Positions 1 through 7,727 of a DNA stretch of 64,000 nucleotides are shown here, piece by piece. Numbering within the stretch: the stretch's first letter is position 1; every line of letters starts with the position of its first letter. The notes beneath the pieces are model-generated. The model did not search any database. It was not told the origin of the DNA and saw only the letters and a program-made list of their open reading frames with translations. The position numbers were made by a program, and so were the translations under genes. This stretch comes from Pirellula sp. SH-Sr6A (GTDB lineage Bacteria > Planctomycetota > Planctomycetia > Pirellulales > Pirellulaceae). Where the stretch lies: the NCBI RefSeq assembly GCF_001610875.1, contig NZ_CP011272.1, forward strand, positions 496,001-560,000. Reading direction: 5' to 3'.

Positions 1-786
1 CCACCGCTCTCCTGCTTGACAGCGTCGCAGCAAATAACGGCAACCTTCGTCTCGGACCAGAAGCGCGACTTCCACTTTGTCTTCATAAACCTTCGATGGC
101 TTTGGAGACGGTATCTCGGACTGCTCCGAGTGCGCATAGGTGGGACAGAGGCTTTGCAATGGGCATTCGTGACATAACGGGGCCTTCGGTGTGCAGACCT
201 GCGAACCGAGCTCCATGACCGCTTGGTTTAGCCTGCCGCTCCCAGATCGCTCCGGCAGGATGTCGGACGCAAATTTCCAGAGATGGTTCTGAATCGTTCG
301 CTCCGTGAGCTGCCCTCGCAGCCGAAGCAATCTCGCATAAAGCCTTTGAGTGTTTGCCTCCACGATGGGTGCTCGCATATCGTACGCGAACGAAGAGATA
401 GCTCCCGCCGTGTAGCGTCCTATCCCGGGAAGCGCGAGGATCGCATCGTAGTCTCGAGGAAAGCAACCTTCCCATTGGTCCCGAATGACCTTAGAGGCAG
501 CATGCAGTTGCTTTGCACGTCGGTAGTAGCCCAACCCAGCCCAGTGCAACAGAACCCGTTCCTCAGGAGCGTCCGCCAGGGCAGTCACTGTAGGAAAGGC
601 GTCTAAGAATCGATGGAAATAGGGGATCACCGTCGCTACTTGCGTCTGTTGCAACATGATCTCGCTCACCCAAATCGCATATGGGTCGTGCGTTTCCCGC
701 CAGGGGAGCGATCGCCCCTGTTTCGAGAACCAAACTTTCATTCGCTTGCGCAGTTGCTGTAGCTCTTCAGCCGTCCAAGTCTTCAT
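1..786 (-). CDS. mutY: A/G-specific adenine glycosylase MutY, C-terminal end outside window
   Basis: Base-excision repair glycosylase that removes adenine mispaired with 8-oxoguanine. The first 262 codons are visible. Seen in order: SEIMLQQTQVATV with the conserved catalytic Glu near residue 44, the helix-hairpin-helix LPGIGRYTAGAI, the 4Fe-4S ligands in the spacing C-X6-C-X2-C-X5-C, and the beginning of a NUDIX-like domain at the left edge. The start at 786 gives MKTWTAEELQQL. Odd: where the family normally has Asp (the DGN motif) this protein reads VEANTQRL, so the second catalytic carboxylate is Glu. The family call is firm. Confidence 0.95.
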   Translation of the reverse strand, partial: MKTWTAEELQQLRKRMKVWFSKQGRSLPWRETHDPYAIWVSEIMLQQTQVATVIPYFHRFLDAFPTVTALADAPEERVLLHWAGLGYYRRAKQLHAASKVIRDQWEGCFPRDYDAILALPGIGRYTAGAISSFAYDMRAPIVEANTQRLYARLLRLRGQLTERTIQNHLWKFASDILPERSGSGRLNQAVMELGSQVCTPKAPLCHECPLQSLCPTYAHSEQSEIPSPKPSKVYEDKVEVALLVRDEGCRYLLRRCQAGERW

Positions 787-954
787 GCTTGCGATCGATG
801 TAACAACCGTAGGGCCTGTAACGCCTCTCTCGGTCGATTTGGTTTAAGAGTAAGAAAATTTCTCAAGCTCCCTCGAAACGGTGTTCTACGTTCTTCTTTG
901 GAGCGAATGCCCAGTCCCATTCACTGTATGGTTCATGTCACGAGGAGTCCTACT

Positions 955-1188
955 ATGGCGTCTTGGTTAGAGCGAACGCAAGAAGAATCGTATCTGAATC
1001 AATTGGACCGCATGTTGATCACGCGGCTCAAAAGAAATACCGAGGACGTCGACGCGATTTCACTCCGTCGCAATTCTCCAGAGGCTCCTCGATCCCTTTC
1101 TGGTCTCTCGAAGGAGATCAACGAAGAACTCGATCGACTCGAAAGCCTACTCAGCGAAGCAGACGCGGTCGAGGCCCATCAAGCCTAA
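955..1188 (+). CDS. Small conserved-looking hypothetical protein (77 aa)
   Basis: Family not recognised. The start at 955 is chosen because GAGGAG (942-947) lies 7 bases upstream; an upstream in-frame ATG at 898 has no such site. The product is soluble, charged and largely helical, with MASWLERTQEES at the N-terminus and a Leu/Glu-rich C-terminal half (EINEELDRLESLLSEA) that could form a short coiled coil. It stands alone between mutY and the Tat-like genes, divergent from mutY. Confidence 0.6.
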   Translation: MASWLERTQEESYLNQLDRMLITRLKRNTEDVDAISLRRNSPEAPRSLSGLSKEINEELDRLESLLSEADAVEAHQA

Positions 1189-1369
1189 CTGCCTGACGAG
1201 CTGACTGCCAAAAGAGCTGGCTCCCAGCGACCAGTCCGGAACAGACCCTTGAGACGGATGCTCGCTCGCAGATTCCAGCCGACGATTCGAAACGCTCACT
1301 GAGAAGAAACAAACTACCTAGAAATCAACTACGCAGAAACTAGGTTGCGTAGAGCCCAGACTACTCAGA

Positions 1370-1417
1370 AGCCATCTTACGAAGAAGCCATCTTACGAAG
1401 AAGCCAAATTACGAAGA
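1370..1417. repeat. 16-bp tandem repeat, three copies
   Basis: The unit AGCCATCTTACGAAGA occurs at 1370-1385 and 1386-1401, followed by a variant copy at 1402-1417 (AGCCAAATTACGAAGA). The last copy contains the stop codon of the TatA-like gene that ends at 1409, so the array lies at and just beyond its 3' end. It could be slippage debris or a post-stop regulatory element. Confidence 0.8.
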
Positions 1418-1687
1418 AGGCGGTGGAGTGAACTTGGGAGCGTCTGTCTGAAGACCCTCTTCATCCTCTTTCATGGCTGCCGGAATATATCGAGGTTCGA
1501 CGGGATCAGCCGCTTCGAACTCTTTCTTAAAATCGTCGACACTGCGACGAAGGTTTCGATAAGTCCCTCCCAGGTTGCGGGCCACCTCCGGAAGTCTCGA
1601 CCCAAACAACATCAACGCGACGATTCCCAGCATCACCATCTCGGAGCTGCCAATGCCACCGATGATCGCGAATGGAATTGAATTCAT
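1409..1687 (-). CDS. TatA/TatB-like twin-arginine translocation protein
   Basis: Single-span membrane protein of the TatA/B family, which builds the protein-conducting part of the twin-arginine export system. Seen: one N-terminal transmembrane segment (MVMLGIVALMLFG), the Gly hinge and the amphipathic helix LPEVARNLGGTYRNLRRS, then FKKEFE and an acidic Pro-rich tail. The start at 1687 is chosen over an upstream in-frame ATG because AGAGGGG lies 6 bases before it and the longer form would add residues before the membrane span. A second TatA-like gene follows upstream on the same strand; no tatC is nearby. Confidence 0.85.
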   Translation of the reverse strand: MNSIPFAIIGGIGSSEMVMLGIVALMLFGSRLPEVARNLGGTYRNLRRSVDDFKKEFEAADPVEPRYIPAAMKEDEEGLQTDAPKFTPPPSS

Positions 1688-1837
1688 CCAACACCCCTCT
1701 GGAAATGGAACCACGCTATGTTCCATGAATTTATTGACAACCAACCACAAACTGCATCACCAACCGCTGCCCATTTGCACACTCCATTCGCCTGCGGAGT
1801 CAATCGACCCCACAGGGATTGAAATGCACTTGGCACC

Positions 1838-2038
1838 TTAGGCGGATGGCTTGGAAGCGGTATCGGAGGATGGCTCGGAATCATCGTCCCGCATCCCCTT
1901 CTTGAACTCGGTCGCACTGCGTCCCAAGTTTCTCATCAAAGTAGGAAGCTTCGCGCTACCGAACAGGAGCATCGCGACGACCAAAATGATCAAAAGTTCC
2001 TGAGTTCCGACCGAGGGTAGAAATGCGAGGGGGAACAT
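1838..2038 (-). CDS. tatA: TatA-like twin-arginine translocation protein
   Basis: A 66-residue TatA-type protein: periplasmic stub, one membrane span (LLIILVVAMLLFGS), FGxxKLP hinge (FGSAKLPTLMRNLG), amphipathic helix ending in FKKGM, and a short acidic Ser-rich tail. This is the canonical small TatA layout. It lies 150 bp upstream of the second TatA-like gene on the same strand, so the two are probably cotranscribed and could provide TatA and TatB-like roles to a TatC encoded elsewhere. Confidence 0.88.
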   Translation of the reverse strand: MFPLAFLPSVGTQELLIILVVAMLLFGSAKLPTLMRNLGRSATEFKKGMRDDDSEPSSDTASKPSA

Positions 2039-2308
2039 ATGCTGTTTCCAAAGGTGGGGGTGGGAATCAAGAAGATTTGATTCGACACCTTCATTTTAGG
2101 TGAACCCAGTCTGCTGTCAAACGCCCGCTACACCTTCCGCCGAACTAAAGGCGATTTAACGCACCTTAGACACCATGTGATGCAATCCATCGAGCGCAAC
2201 GATCACTACTGGGCTCCCTCGCTCCGCAAAAAAATGTTGGGGAGGATCGTCGCCTGCATTAGAATCGCGACCTTTCCCCCTTTGCACCCTTCTTTTGTAC
2301 GGTTCAGC

Positions 2309-3628
2309 ATGAGAACAAGCTCCCGCATCTGGCACCAATTATTTCCCATGGCTTCCATCGGACTCTTGATCGGTTGCATTCTCTCTACCGCGGTGGGGCA
2401 GTCGCCGTCGTACCCGATCGCCGGAACGAAGGGTATCACCTTCGACCCCATCAACGACTGGCCGTGGTGGCGAGGTCCCAACCGGGATGGCTCGTCCCTT
2501 GGAGCTCCTGCGCCGGACACGCTCGATGAATCGAAGAACCTGGTTTGGAAAACGCCCGTTCCAGGTCGCGGTCATTCGTCACCCATCGTCGTTGGCAAAC
2601 GGGTGTTCCTGCTTAGCGCGGATAACGCGAAGCAAGTGCACTTTGTCATGGCCTTTGACCGCGACACTGGAAAAGAGTTATGGAAACGAGAACTGAACCA
2701 AGGGGGCTTTCCTGCCAAGAATCACCCCAAGAACACAGAAGCTAGTCCCACACTCGCTTGCGACGGAAACCATCTGTTCTCCGCACTATTCCATCACGAA
2801 GCGGTGTGGGGAACCGCGATCGATCTGGACGGCAAGCTGGTGTGGGAAACGAAGCTCGGTGCATTCAATCCAAAGCAATACGAGTACGGTTACGCCCCCT
2901 CTCCCGTCCTATACAACGACTCCGTATTGTTCACGTACGAGTACGACGGCCCATCGGCCATTGTCGCACTGGAAAGAATCTCCGGAGTCGAACGATGGCG
3001 AACCGATCGCCCTCAATCCACCTCGTTTTCGACCCCGGTAGTCATGTCCCATGGCGATCAAGACTACTTGCTCATCAGCGGTATCGACAAGGTGAGCGCG
3101 TACGATCCAGCCAATGGAAAGCTGCGGTGGGAGACGAAAGGAACCACCATGGCAACCTGCGGAACCATGGTCTGGGACAATGGGATCGTCTTCGCCAGCG
3201 GTGGATACCCTCGCGCCGAAACCATCGCCATCGATGTGAAAACCGGCAATCCACTTTGGAAGAACAATCAAAAGGCTTACGAGCAGTCGATGGTAGCCCA
3301 TGCGGGCCATCTTTATTGCTTGACCGACAACGGAGTTCTCTTCTGCTGGGATGGCACGACAGGCGAAGAAAAATGGAAACAGAGGCTCTCCGGCCCGGTC
3401 AGCGCCTCGGGCGTTCTCGTCGGAAATCGAATCTACTGGGCCAACGAACGAGGCGATCTGTTTGTGTTCGAAGCCAACCCCGAACGATTCGTCCAAGTAT
3501 CCAAAAACAAAATTGGCGACGAATCGTTTGCGAGCCCAGCGATCTGCAATGGCCAAGTCTACTTGCGGGTTGCCACGTTCGAAGGGGACAAACGTCAAGA
3601 ATACTTAATGAGGCTTGGTAACCAATAA
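2309..3628 (+). CDS. Exported PQQ-like beta-propeller protein
   Basis: Secreted or lipid-anchored propeller protein of about 439 residues. Seen: hydrophobic N-terminus with possible signal peptidase I cleavage after AVGQ or a possible lipobox LIGC (Cys23), a WPWWRGPNRDG motif near residue 51 common in planctomycete PQQ-like proteins, then repeated blades containing AxDxxTGKxxW (DRDTGKELWK, DVKTGNPLWK, DGTTGEEKWK). The fold is that of quinoprotein dehydrogenases and BamB, but no catalytic domain is evident, so a structural or binding role is inferred. The start at 2309 is chosen for the signal peptide; the frame stays open upstream to 2177. Confidence 0.82.
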   Translation: MRTSSRIWHQLFPMASIGLLIGCILSTAVGQSPSYPIAGTKGITFDPINDWPWWRGPNRDGSSLGAPAPDTLDESKNLVWKTPVPGRGHSSPIVVGKRVFLLSADNAKQVHFVMAFDRDTGKELWKRELNQGGFPAKNHPKNTEASPTLACDGNHLFSALFHHEAVWGTAIDLDGKLVWETKLGAFNPKQYEYGYAPSPVLYNDSVLFTYEYDGPSAIVALERISGVERWRTDRPQSTSFSTPVVMSHGDQDYLLISGIDKVSAYDPANGKLRWETKGTTMATCGTMVWDNGIVFASGGYPRAETIAIDVKTGNPLWKNNQKAYEQSMVAHAGHLYCLTDNGVLFCWDGTTGEEKWKQRLSGPVSASGVLVGNRIYWANERGDLFVFEANPERFVQVSKNKIGDESFASPAICNGQVYLRVATFEGDKRQEYLMRLGNQ

Positions 3629-3681
3629 CGCCGCATCCCACGGACGTGCCACCAAACGAAGTTCGAATTGAACCGCCTTCG

Positions 3682-3939
3682 CTACACCTTTTTTTGAATC
3701 AGCTGAGCGATTAACTCGGGCTTCCTCTGTTTCTTCAGGTGTTCCAACTGGTCAGGGGGAACACCCAGCTTTTCAAGGTGATTGAACATGCTTTCCCAGA
3801 CCTTTTCTTTCTTCTTCCCCTCGGCCAAATAAAGATCGGTCAAAAGCTCCTGGACTCGTTGAAAGGAAACATTGTCTCGATTCTGGTAGTAGGATTTGAT
3901 GACACCCTGTTGGTAGCGAGTGTAGTTTTCCATAGCCAT
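3682..3939 (-). CDS. Small hypothetical protein (85 aa)
   Basis: Family not recognised by name. It has a strong ribosome binding site (GGGAGGA, 7 bases before the start at 3939). The product is soluble and helical: MAMENYTRYQQGVIKSYY, an EGKKKEKVWES stretch and a Lys-rich C-terminus. The QxLLxxLY pattern and size suggest a small helical regulatory or adaptor protein, but nothing fixes the function. Convergent with the propeller gene. Confidence 0.7.
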   Translation of the reverse strand: MAMENYTRYQQGVIKSYYQNRDNVSFQRVQELLTDLYLAEGKKKEKVWESMFNHLEKLGVPPDQLEHLKKQRKPELIAQLIQKKV

Positions 3940-4132
3940 GATGCTGTCCTCCCTTGTGTTTCGCGTTGGTTGCCGACCCCAAGATCTCGATCTCGGCTTT
4001 TCGGCACCCCAACTTGAAAAGATAGTAATTCCCGGGTCAACGTGGTAGGGATTCCCACTCCTTGGACTAAAATCGCGGCTTATCGGAAGAACGCGTTTTT
4101 TCTACTTCCTGCTCGTATCCCATTTTCGCTGT

Positions 4133-5245
4133 ATGTCCTGCCGTTTTAGCTTGAAGCCGGTCTTGTTCGTTTCCTTGGTACTGGCCGCCCCCCTGTATGT
4201 AGGTTGCTTGCCATCACCGGAAAAAATTTCCGAGGTGTCGTCGCAGCGAGATCCCGCTCCCGTTTCCCCCGAGGAACTGCGCGAGATTATCCAGATGACT
4301 CTGGACCGAAATCTTCGATTGCGAGGCCTTGCTAGCGATCGCAATGCCGCTTGGCAAGTCATCCATGGGGCTGTTGCGTACGGCGACGCACTTTTGATGG
4401 AGGCAAACGGAAAAACCGAGCGGGCCCTTCCCTATCTTTTCCAAGGGGGCGAACTGGCTGGCTGGGAACTCCGCGAAGGGGATCTCCTGGCGAGCACTGG
4501 CCGAAAAGGAATTCGCGTTTCGGTCGAAGAAGGGAGCTTCACAGGTCAAGGACACGTGGATCAATTCCTCGGATACCTGTCCCAAGTGAACATTCCGCTG
4601 AGCACCAAAATCAAAATCGGTGAGAACGAACATACCTTGGAAGATTGGGCCCGACAGGCGCAGCGAGACATTTGCCAAAACCCCTACCAAGAATACTCCT
4701 GGACTCTCATCGCACTTACCAATTACTTTCCTAACGAGACGCAATGGGAGGGAACCGACGGGCGGCAGTGGACGTTGGAACCCTTTGTCGAACGAGAGGC
4801 CGGACAGGATCTCACTCGCAGCGCATGCGGCGGAATGCACCGCCTCATGGGATTGGCTCATAGCGTGCGTTATCGTGAAAAGCAGGGCGGTCGACTTGAA
4901 GGTGGATGGCTCAAAGCAAAACAAGTTGTCGAAAGCGCCATTGCCAAAGCCAAAGCGTTTCAAAACAGCGACGGTTCCTTTTCGACGCGCTATACCGAAC
5001 GCGCCGGAAACAGCGCCGACTTGAGCACCTGCATCGGTGCGACAGGACACACACTCGAGTTCCTCGCCTACGCGTTGCCGGCGGAAGAACTCCGCGCACC
5101 GTGGCTAGAGAAATCGGTTCTCCGATTGTGCGAGATGCTTCACAACGCCGAGCCAACGGACCTCGAATGCGGCGGAGGTTATCACGCGCTCGCAGGGCTC
5201 AGACTCTACGCGGAACGTCGATTTCCGGAGCCCGCACCCAAGTAG
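4133..5245 (+). CDS. Lipoprotein, function unknown
   Basis: A 370-residue exported protein with a clear lipobox (LYVGC, Cys25). The rest is soluble and helical and contains short motifs such as AFQNSDGSFSTRY and ECGGGYHALAGL, reminiscent of the alpha/alpha-toroid (squalene-cyclase-like) folds found in large planctomycete exported proteins. That fold assignment is weak inference. No catalytic motif was identified. Monocistronic and convergent with the AEC transporter. Confidence 0.7.
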   Translation: MSCRFSLKPVLFVSLVLAAPLYVGCLPSPEKISEVSSQRDPAPVSPEELREIIQMTLDRNLRLRGLASDRNAAWQVIHGAVAYGDALLMEANGKTERALPYLFQGGELAGWELREGDLLASTGRKGIRVSVEEGSFTGQGHVDQFLGYLSQVNIPLSTKIKIGENEHTLEDWARQAQRDICQNPYQEYSWTLIALTNYFPNETQWEGTDGRQWTLEPFVEREAGQDLTRSACGGMHRLMGLAHSVRYREKQGGRLEGGWLKAKQVVESAIAKAKAFQNSDGSFSTRYTERAGNSADLSTCIGATGHTLEFLAYALPAEELRAPWLEKSVLRLCEMLHNAEPTDLECGGGYHALAGLRLYAERRFPEPAPK

Positions 5246-5330
5246 TTCCATAGGCAGTACATGCTAAGGCTCCGTTCCAGTCGTTTTCGTGTTGACGCTC
5301 CTACGCATGCGGCCGCGCGGAGAACACGGT

Positions 5331-6293
5331 TTAAAACCCAAGATACGCAGCGGCCGTGACCATCCAAAATGGAATGGTCACCAATCCAATCAGCGATGTT
5401 CCAACCACGACGGTACACGCCACCTCGATGTCTTGATTGAACAATCGAGTCATCACAATGGGAAAGGTGGCCGCCGGCATCGATGCTTGCAGCAGTAGCA
5501 CTTCCTGCAAATCGACGTCGCTAACCCAATGTTTGGCGATCAAGAGAAAGAGTACAGGCAAAGCAATCAACCGAACCCCAATCGCCAGGATTAGGGGCTT
5601 CCATGCATTCTTCAAATCGACTTGGGTCAAACAGTCGTAGACGATGGCACCGCTTAACACCAACCCAATCGGGATCGAACAACGCCCCAGTTGATCGGTC
5701 ATGCTAAGAATCGGCCGTGGAACCCAGACATTCCAGCCCAACTGCCGAATCGCCAAGGCGATCGCTACGGAGAGAAGTGGGGGACTGAATACGATGCGCT
5801 TCCAAGATTTCTTGAGCCCCTGGCCGCTAATGATAAACAACCCCACGCTCCAAAGGGCGACATCGACTCCGACGTTGTGTACTAGCAAGGTAACGACGCA
5901 ACCAGGATAGAAAGCTTCTGCCAATGGAAAAGGAATATAGCCATAGTTTGCAATCCCACTGCATAGCCCGAACGTTCGCGCTCGACTGTTGGTCTCTAAT
6001 CCAAACCAGCGACCGATCGAGACTGCGATGGCATAGGCAAAGAGAAAGCCGAAGATCGTAAGACCCGCGCCGAAGAGAGTGGGAGTCCATGCGGTGAGAT
6101 CGGCGGATAGCTTCGTATCCGTCATAATCCGATGAAAGAAGAACGCTGGCAATAAAACGTTGGAAAGGAATCCTGCGAGGGACCGATCCACTTCGCTCGT
6201 AAACCACTTCAAATAGCGGGCGAGCGCTCCCATCGCCATGACGAGAAAGACTCCCGATACGGTGGTAGCGATGGATAGATATTGGCTGTTCAA
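5331..6293 (-). CDS. AEC-family transporter (auxin efflux carrier/malate permease type)
   Basis: Integral membrane permease of about 320 residues with roughly ten hydrophobic segments in two similar halves, as in the AEC family of organic-acid permeases. Characteristic stretches are SNVLLPAFFFHRI in the first half, CSGIANYGYIPFPL, where the family has its conserved Asn-Xaa-Gly-Tyr region, and LLQASMPAATFPIVM in the second half. The substrate cannot be read from the sequence. It stands alone. Confidence 0.85.
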   Translation of the reverse strand: MNSQYLSIATTVSGVFLVMAMGALARYLKWFTSEVDRSLAGFLSNVLLPAFFFHRIMTDTKLSADLTAWTPTLFGAGLTIFGFLFAYAIAVSIGRWFGLETNSRARTFGLCSGIANYGYIPFPLAEAFYPGCVVTLLVHNVGVDVALWSVGLFIISGQGLKKSWKRIVFSPPLLSVAIALAIRQLGWNVWVPRPILSMTDQLGRCSIPIGLVLSGAIVYDCLTQVDLKNAWKPLILAIGVRLIALPVLFLLIAKHWVSDVDLQEVLLLQASMPAATFPIVMTRLFNQDIEVACTVVVGTSLIGLVTIPFWMVTAAAYLGF

Positions 6294-6372
6294 AGAATTG
6301 CCTTCCTATGTCACGACGGGTTGGGTTGTCACGACGGATCAGGCGAATCCTCAACGTCGACCGCTACCGCAG

Positions 6373-6900
6373 TTAGCGGCTCGCCATCGATTTCAACATC
6401 CCCCCGAAAAATGGCTTTTCGTCGCGGCGGATCATAATGTGATCCCCTGGCCGCAAGGAATAGTTTTGACCTTCCATCACATGCTTGCCCGAATCGTCGA
6501 AATCCACATCCATCCGAACGGGCGGTCGATTTCCGCCATTAGGACGAAGCACCGTAACTTTCATGCGACCGATCTTCTTGAAAAGATCCGCGTCTCGAAT
6601 CACATCTCCCACAAAAAGGGATTGCCCATTTTGCAAAGGGAGTTTCTCTAAATGACGCTTGCCATCGGTGATGTCAAGGACCACACAAGTTTCCCCATTA
6701 TCGGTGAGGACGGGACGCTCGGCTCCATGAGGACCGATGCCATATCCAGCAGCCTTCAAACTCTGGGTATCCAGGTTATCGAGCGGACCTTTTGATCGCC
6801 CCACCAACATGGAGCAACCGCTCAAAGTTAAGCAAAGCATTGAAAGAATCAACGAGCTCAACAAAGAGGATTTGCCCGCGCAGTTTGGATTGCATGCCAT
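6373..6900 (-). CDS. Lipoprotein with SLBB/polysaccharide-export-like C-terminus
   Basis: A 175-residue lipoprotein; the start at 6900 gives a signal peptide ending in LTLSGC (Cys29), whereas the longer frame would bury it. After a short linker it contains a beta-rich domain ending YSLRPGDHIMIRRDE, which resembles the PGD motif of polysaccharide export (Wza/SLBB) proteins. Size and motif suggest a periplasmic accessory factor, but assignment to glycan export is inference. Glycan genes lie about 5 kb away. Confidence 0.62.
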   Translation of the reverse strand: MACNPNCAGKSSLLSSLILSMLCLTLSGCSMLVGRSKGPLDNLDTQSLKAAGYGIGPHGAERPVLTDNGETCVVLDITDGKRHLEKLPLQNGQSLFVGDVIRDADLFKKIGRMKVTVLRPNGGNRPPVRMDVDFDDSGKHVMEGQNYSLRPGDHIMIRRDEKPFFGGMLKSMASR

Positions 6901-7013
6901 AGCCGAGGTCTCATTCAAAGGAATTGATGTCACATCTCGGATATCGGCAGCCGCACCTCTCGCCTTCAAGGAAAAATCTACTTTATCAGAAAATGCGCCA
7001 CAAACCACCCAAA

Positions 7014-7727
7014 CTACCAACCAGCGGACGAGGTTACCCCTCGCGGCAGCTCGACCACCTCCGAGCCAGTGATTCCCCAAACGCGATCACCTGGCGTGCG
7101 AATCAGTTTTTTTCCAAACGTCAACTCGCCAAAAGACGGCAAGATGAGCCGATTGCGAACCTCATAAAAGCACTTGAGCCTCTCTCCGTTGTCACGCAAC
7201 TGGATCAGCGGATGCCAGTGCCCCCCTACTCTCGCTTCCTCGGTCGATTCGTCCGCTAGTGGATCATGGACGAAACAAATGCCTTCATCCCGATAAACAT
7301 CTCCTACCCACGACCACTTCCAGCGTTGCAACCACTTCCGCGAGGAGGTGTCGTGATTACCTAACACCAAGAGGAATTCCATCTCCTGGTGCCGATCGCG
7401 GAACGCGTCCAAATCACGTTCGAGCGATGCACCATGCGCGATTCGCGAGTGGAGAAGATCACCGAGAACGATACATCGACTAAACTCGCCCGACTGCAGT
7501 TCCTGGGTCCATCTCGAAAGGGTCCTCGACGTCGCACCAGCGGGCAAGGGAATGGCAGAGCGTTGGAACGCAACCTCTTTCCCAAGATGCAGGTCAGAAA
7601 TCAACAACGTTCGTTTCGCTTCCCAAACCACCGTTCCTGTCGGTCGCAGTTCCAGCTCTTGATTGGAAAAGATCAGCGTGCACGGCTTTTTACTTCTGGC
7701 GTGCTTTTCCCGATTCGTTCCGTCCAC
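7014..7727 (-). CDS. pdeM: Ligase-associated metallophosphoesterase (PdeM-like)
   Basis: Calcineurin-like phosphoesterase of the DNA-ligase-associated repair set. Metal-binding motifs in order: SDLHLGK (44-50), GDLLHS (89-94), GNHD (123-126) and GHWHP (169-173). Its start overlaps the end of the helicase gene by 38 bases, so it is translationally coupled as the last gene of a ligase-helicase-PdeM operon. Its nuclease role is known for the family; the substrate is not evident here. Confidence 0.88.
   Translation of the reverse strand: MDGTNREKHARSKKPCTLIFSNQELELRPTGTVVWEAKRTLLISDLHLGKEVAFQRSAIPLPAGATSRTLSRWTQELQSGEFSRCIVLGDLLHSRIAHGASLERDLDAFRDRHQEMEFLLVLGNHDTSSRKWLQRWKWSWVGDVYRDEGICFVHDPLADESTEEARVGGHWHPLIQLRDNGERLKCFYEVRNRLILPSFGELTFGKKLIRTPGDRVWGITGSEVVELPRGVTSSAGW

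Noticed and set aside
4214-5050. 278-codon antisense frame in the lipoprotein gene
   Set aside because: The plus-strand gene has a lipobox; the antisense frame has no plausible start signals.
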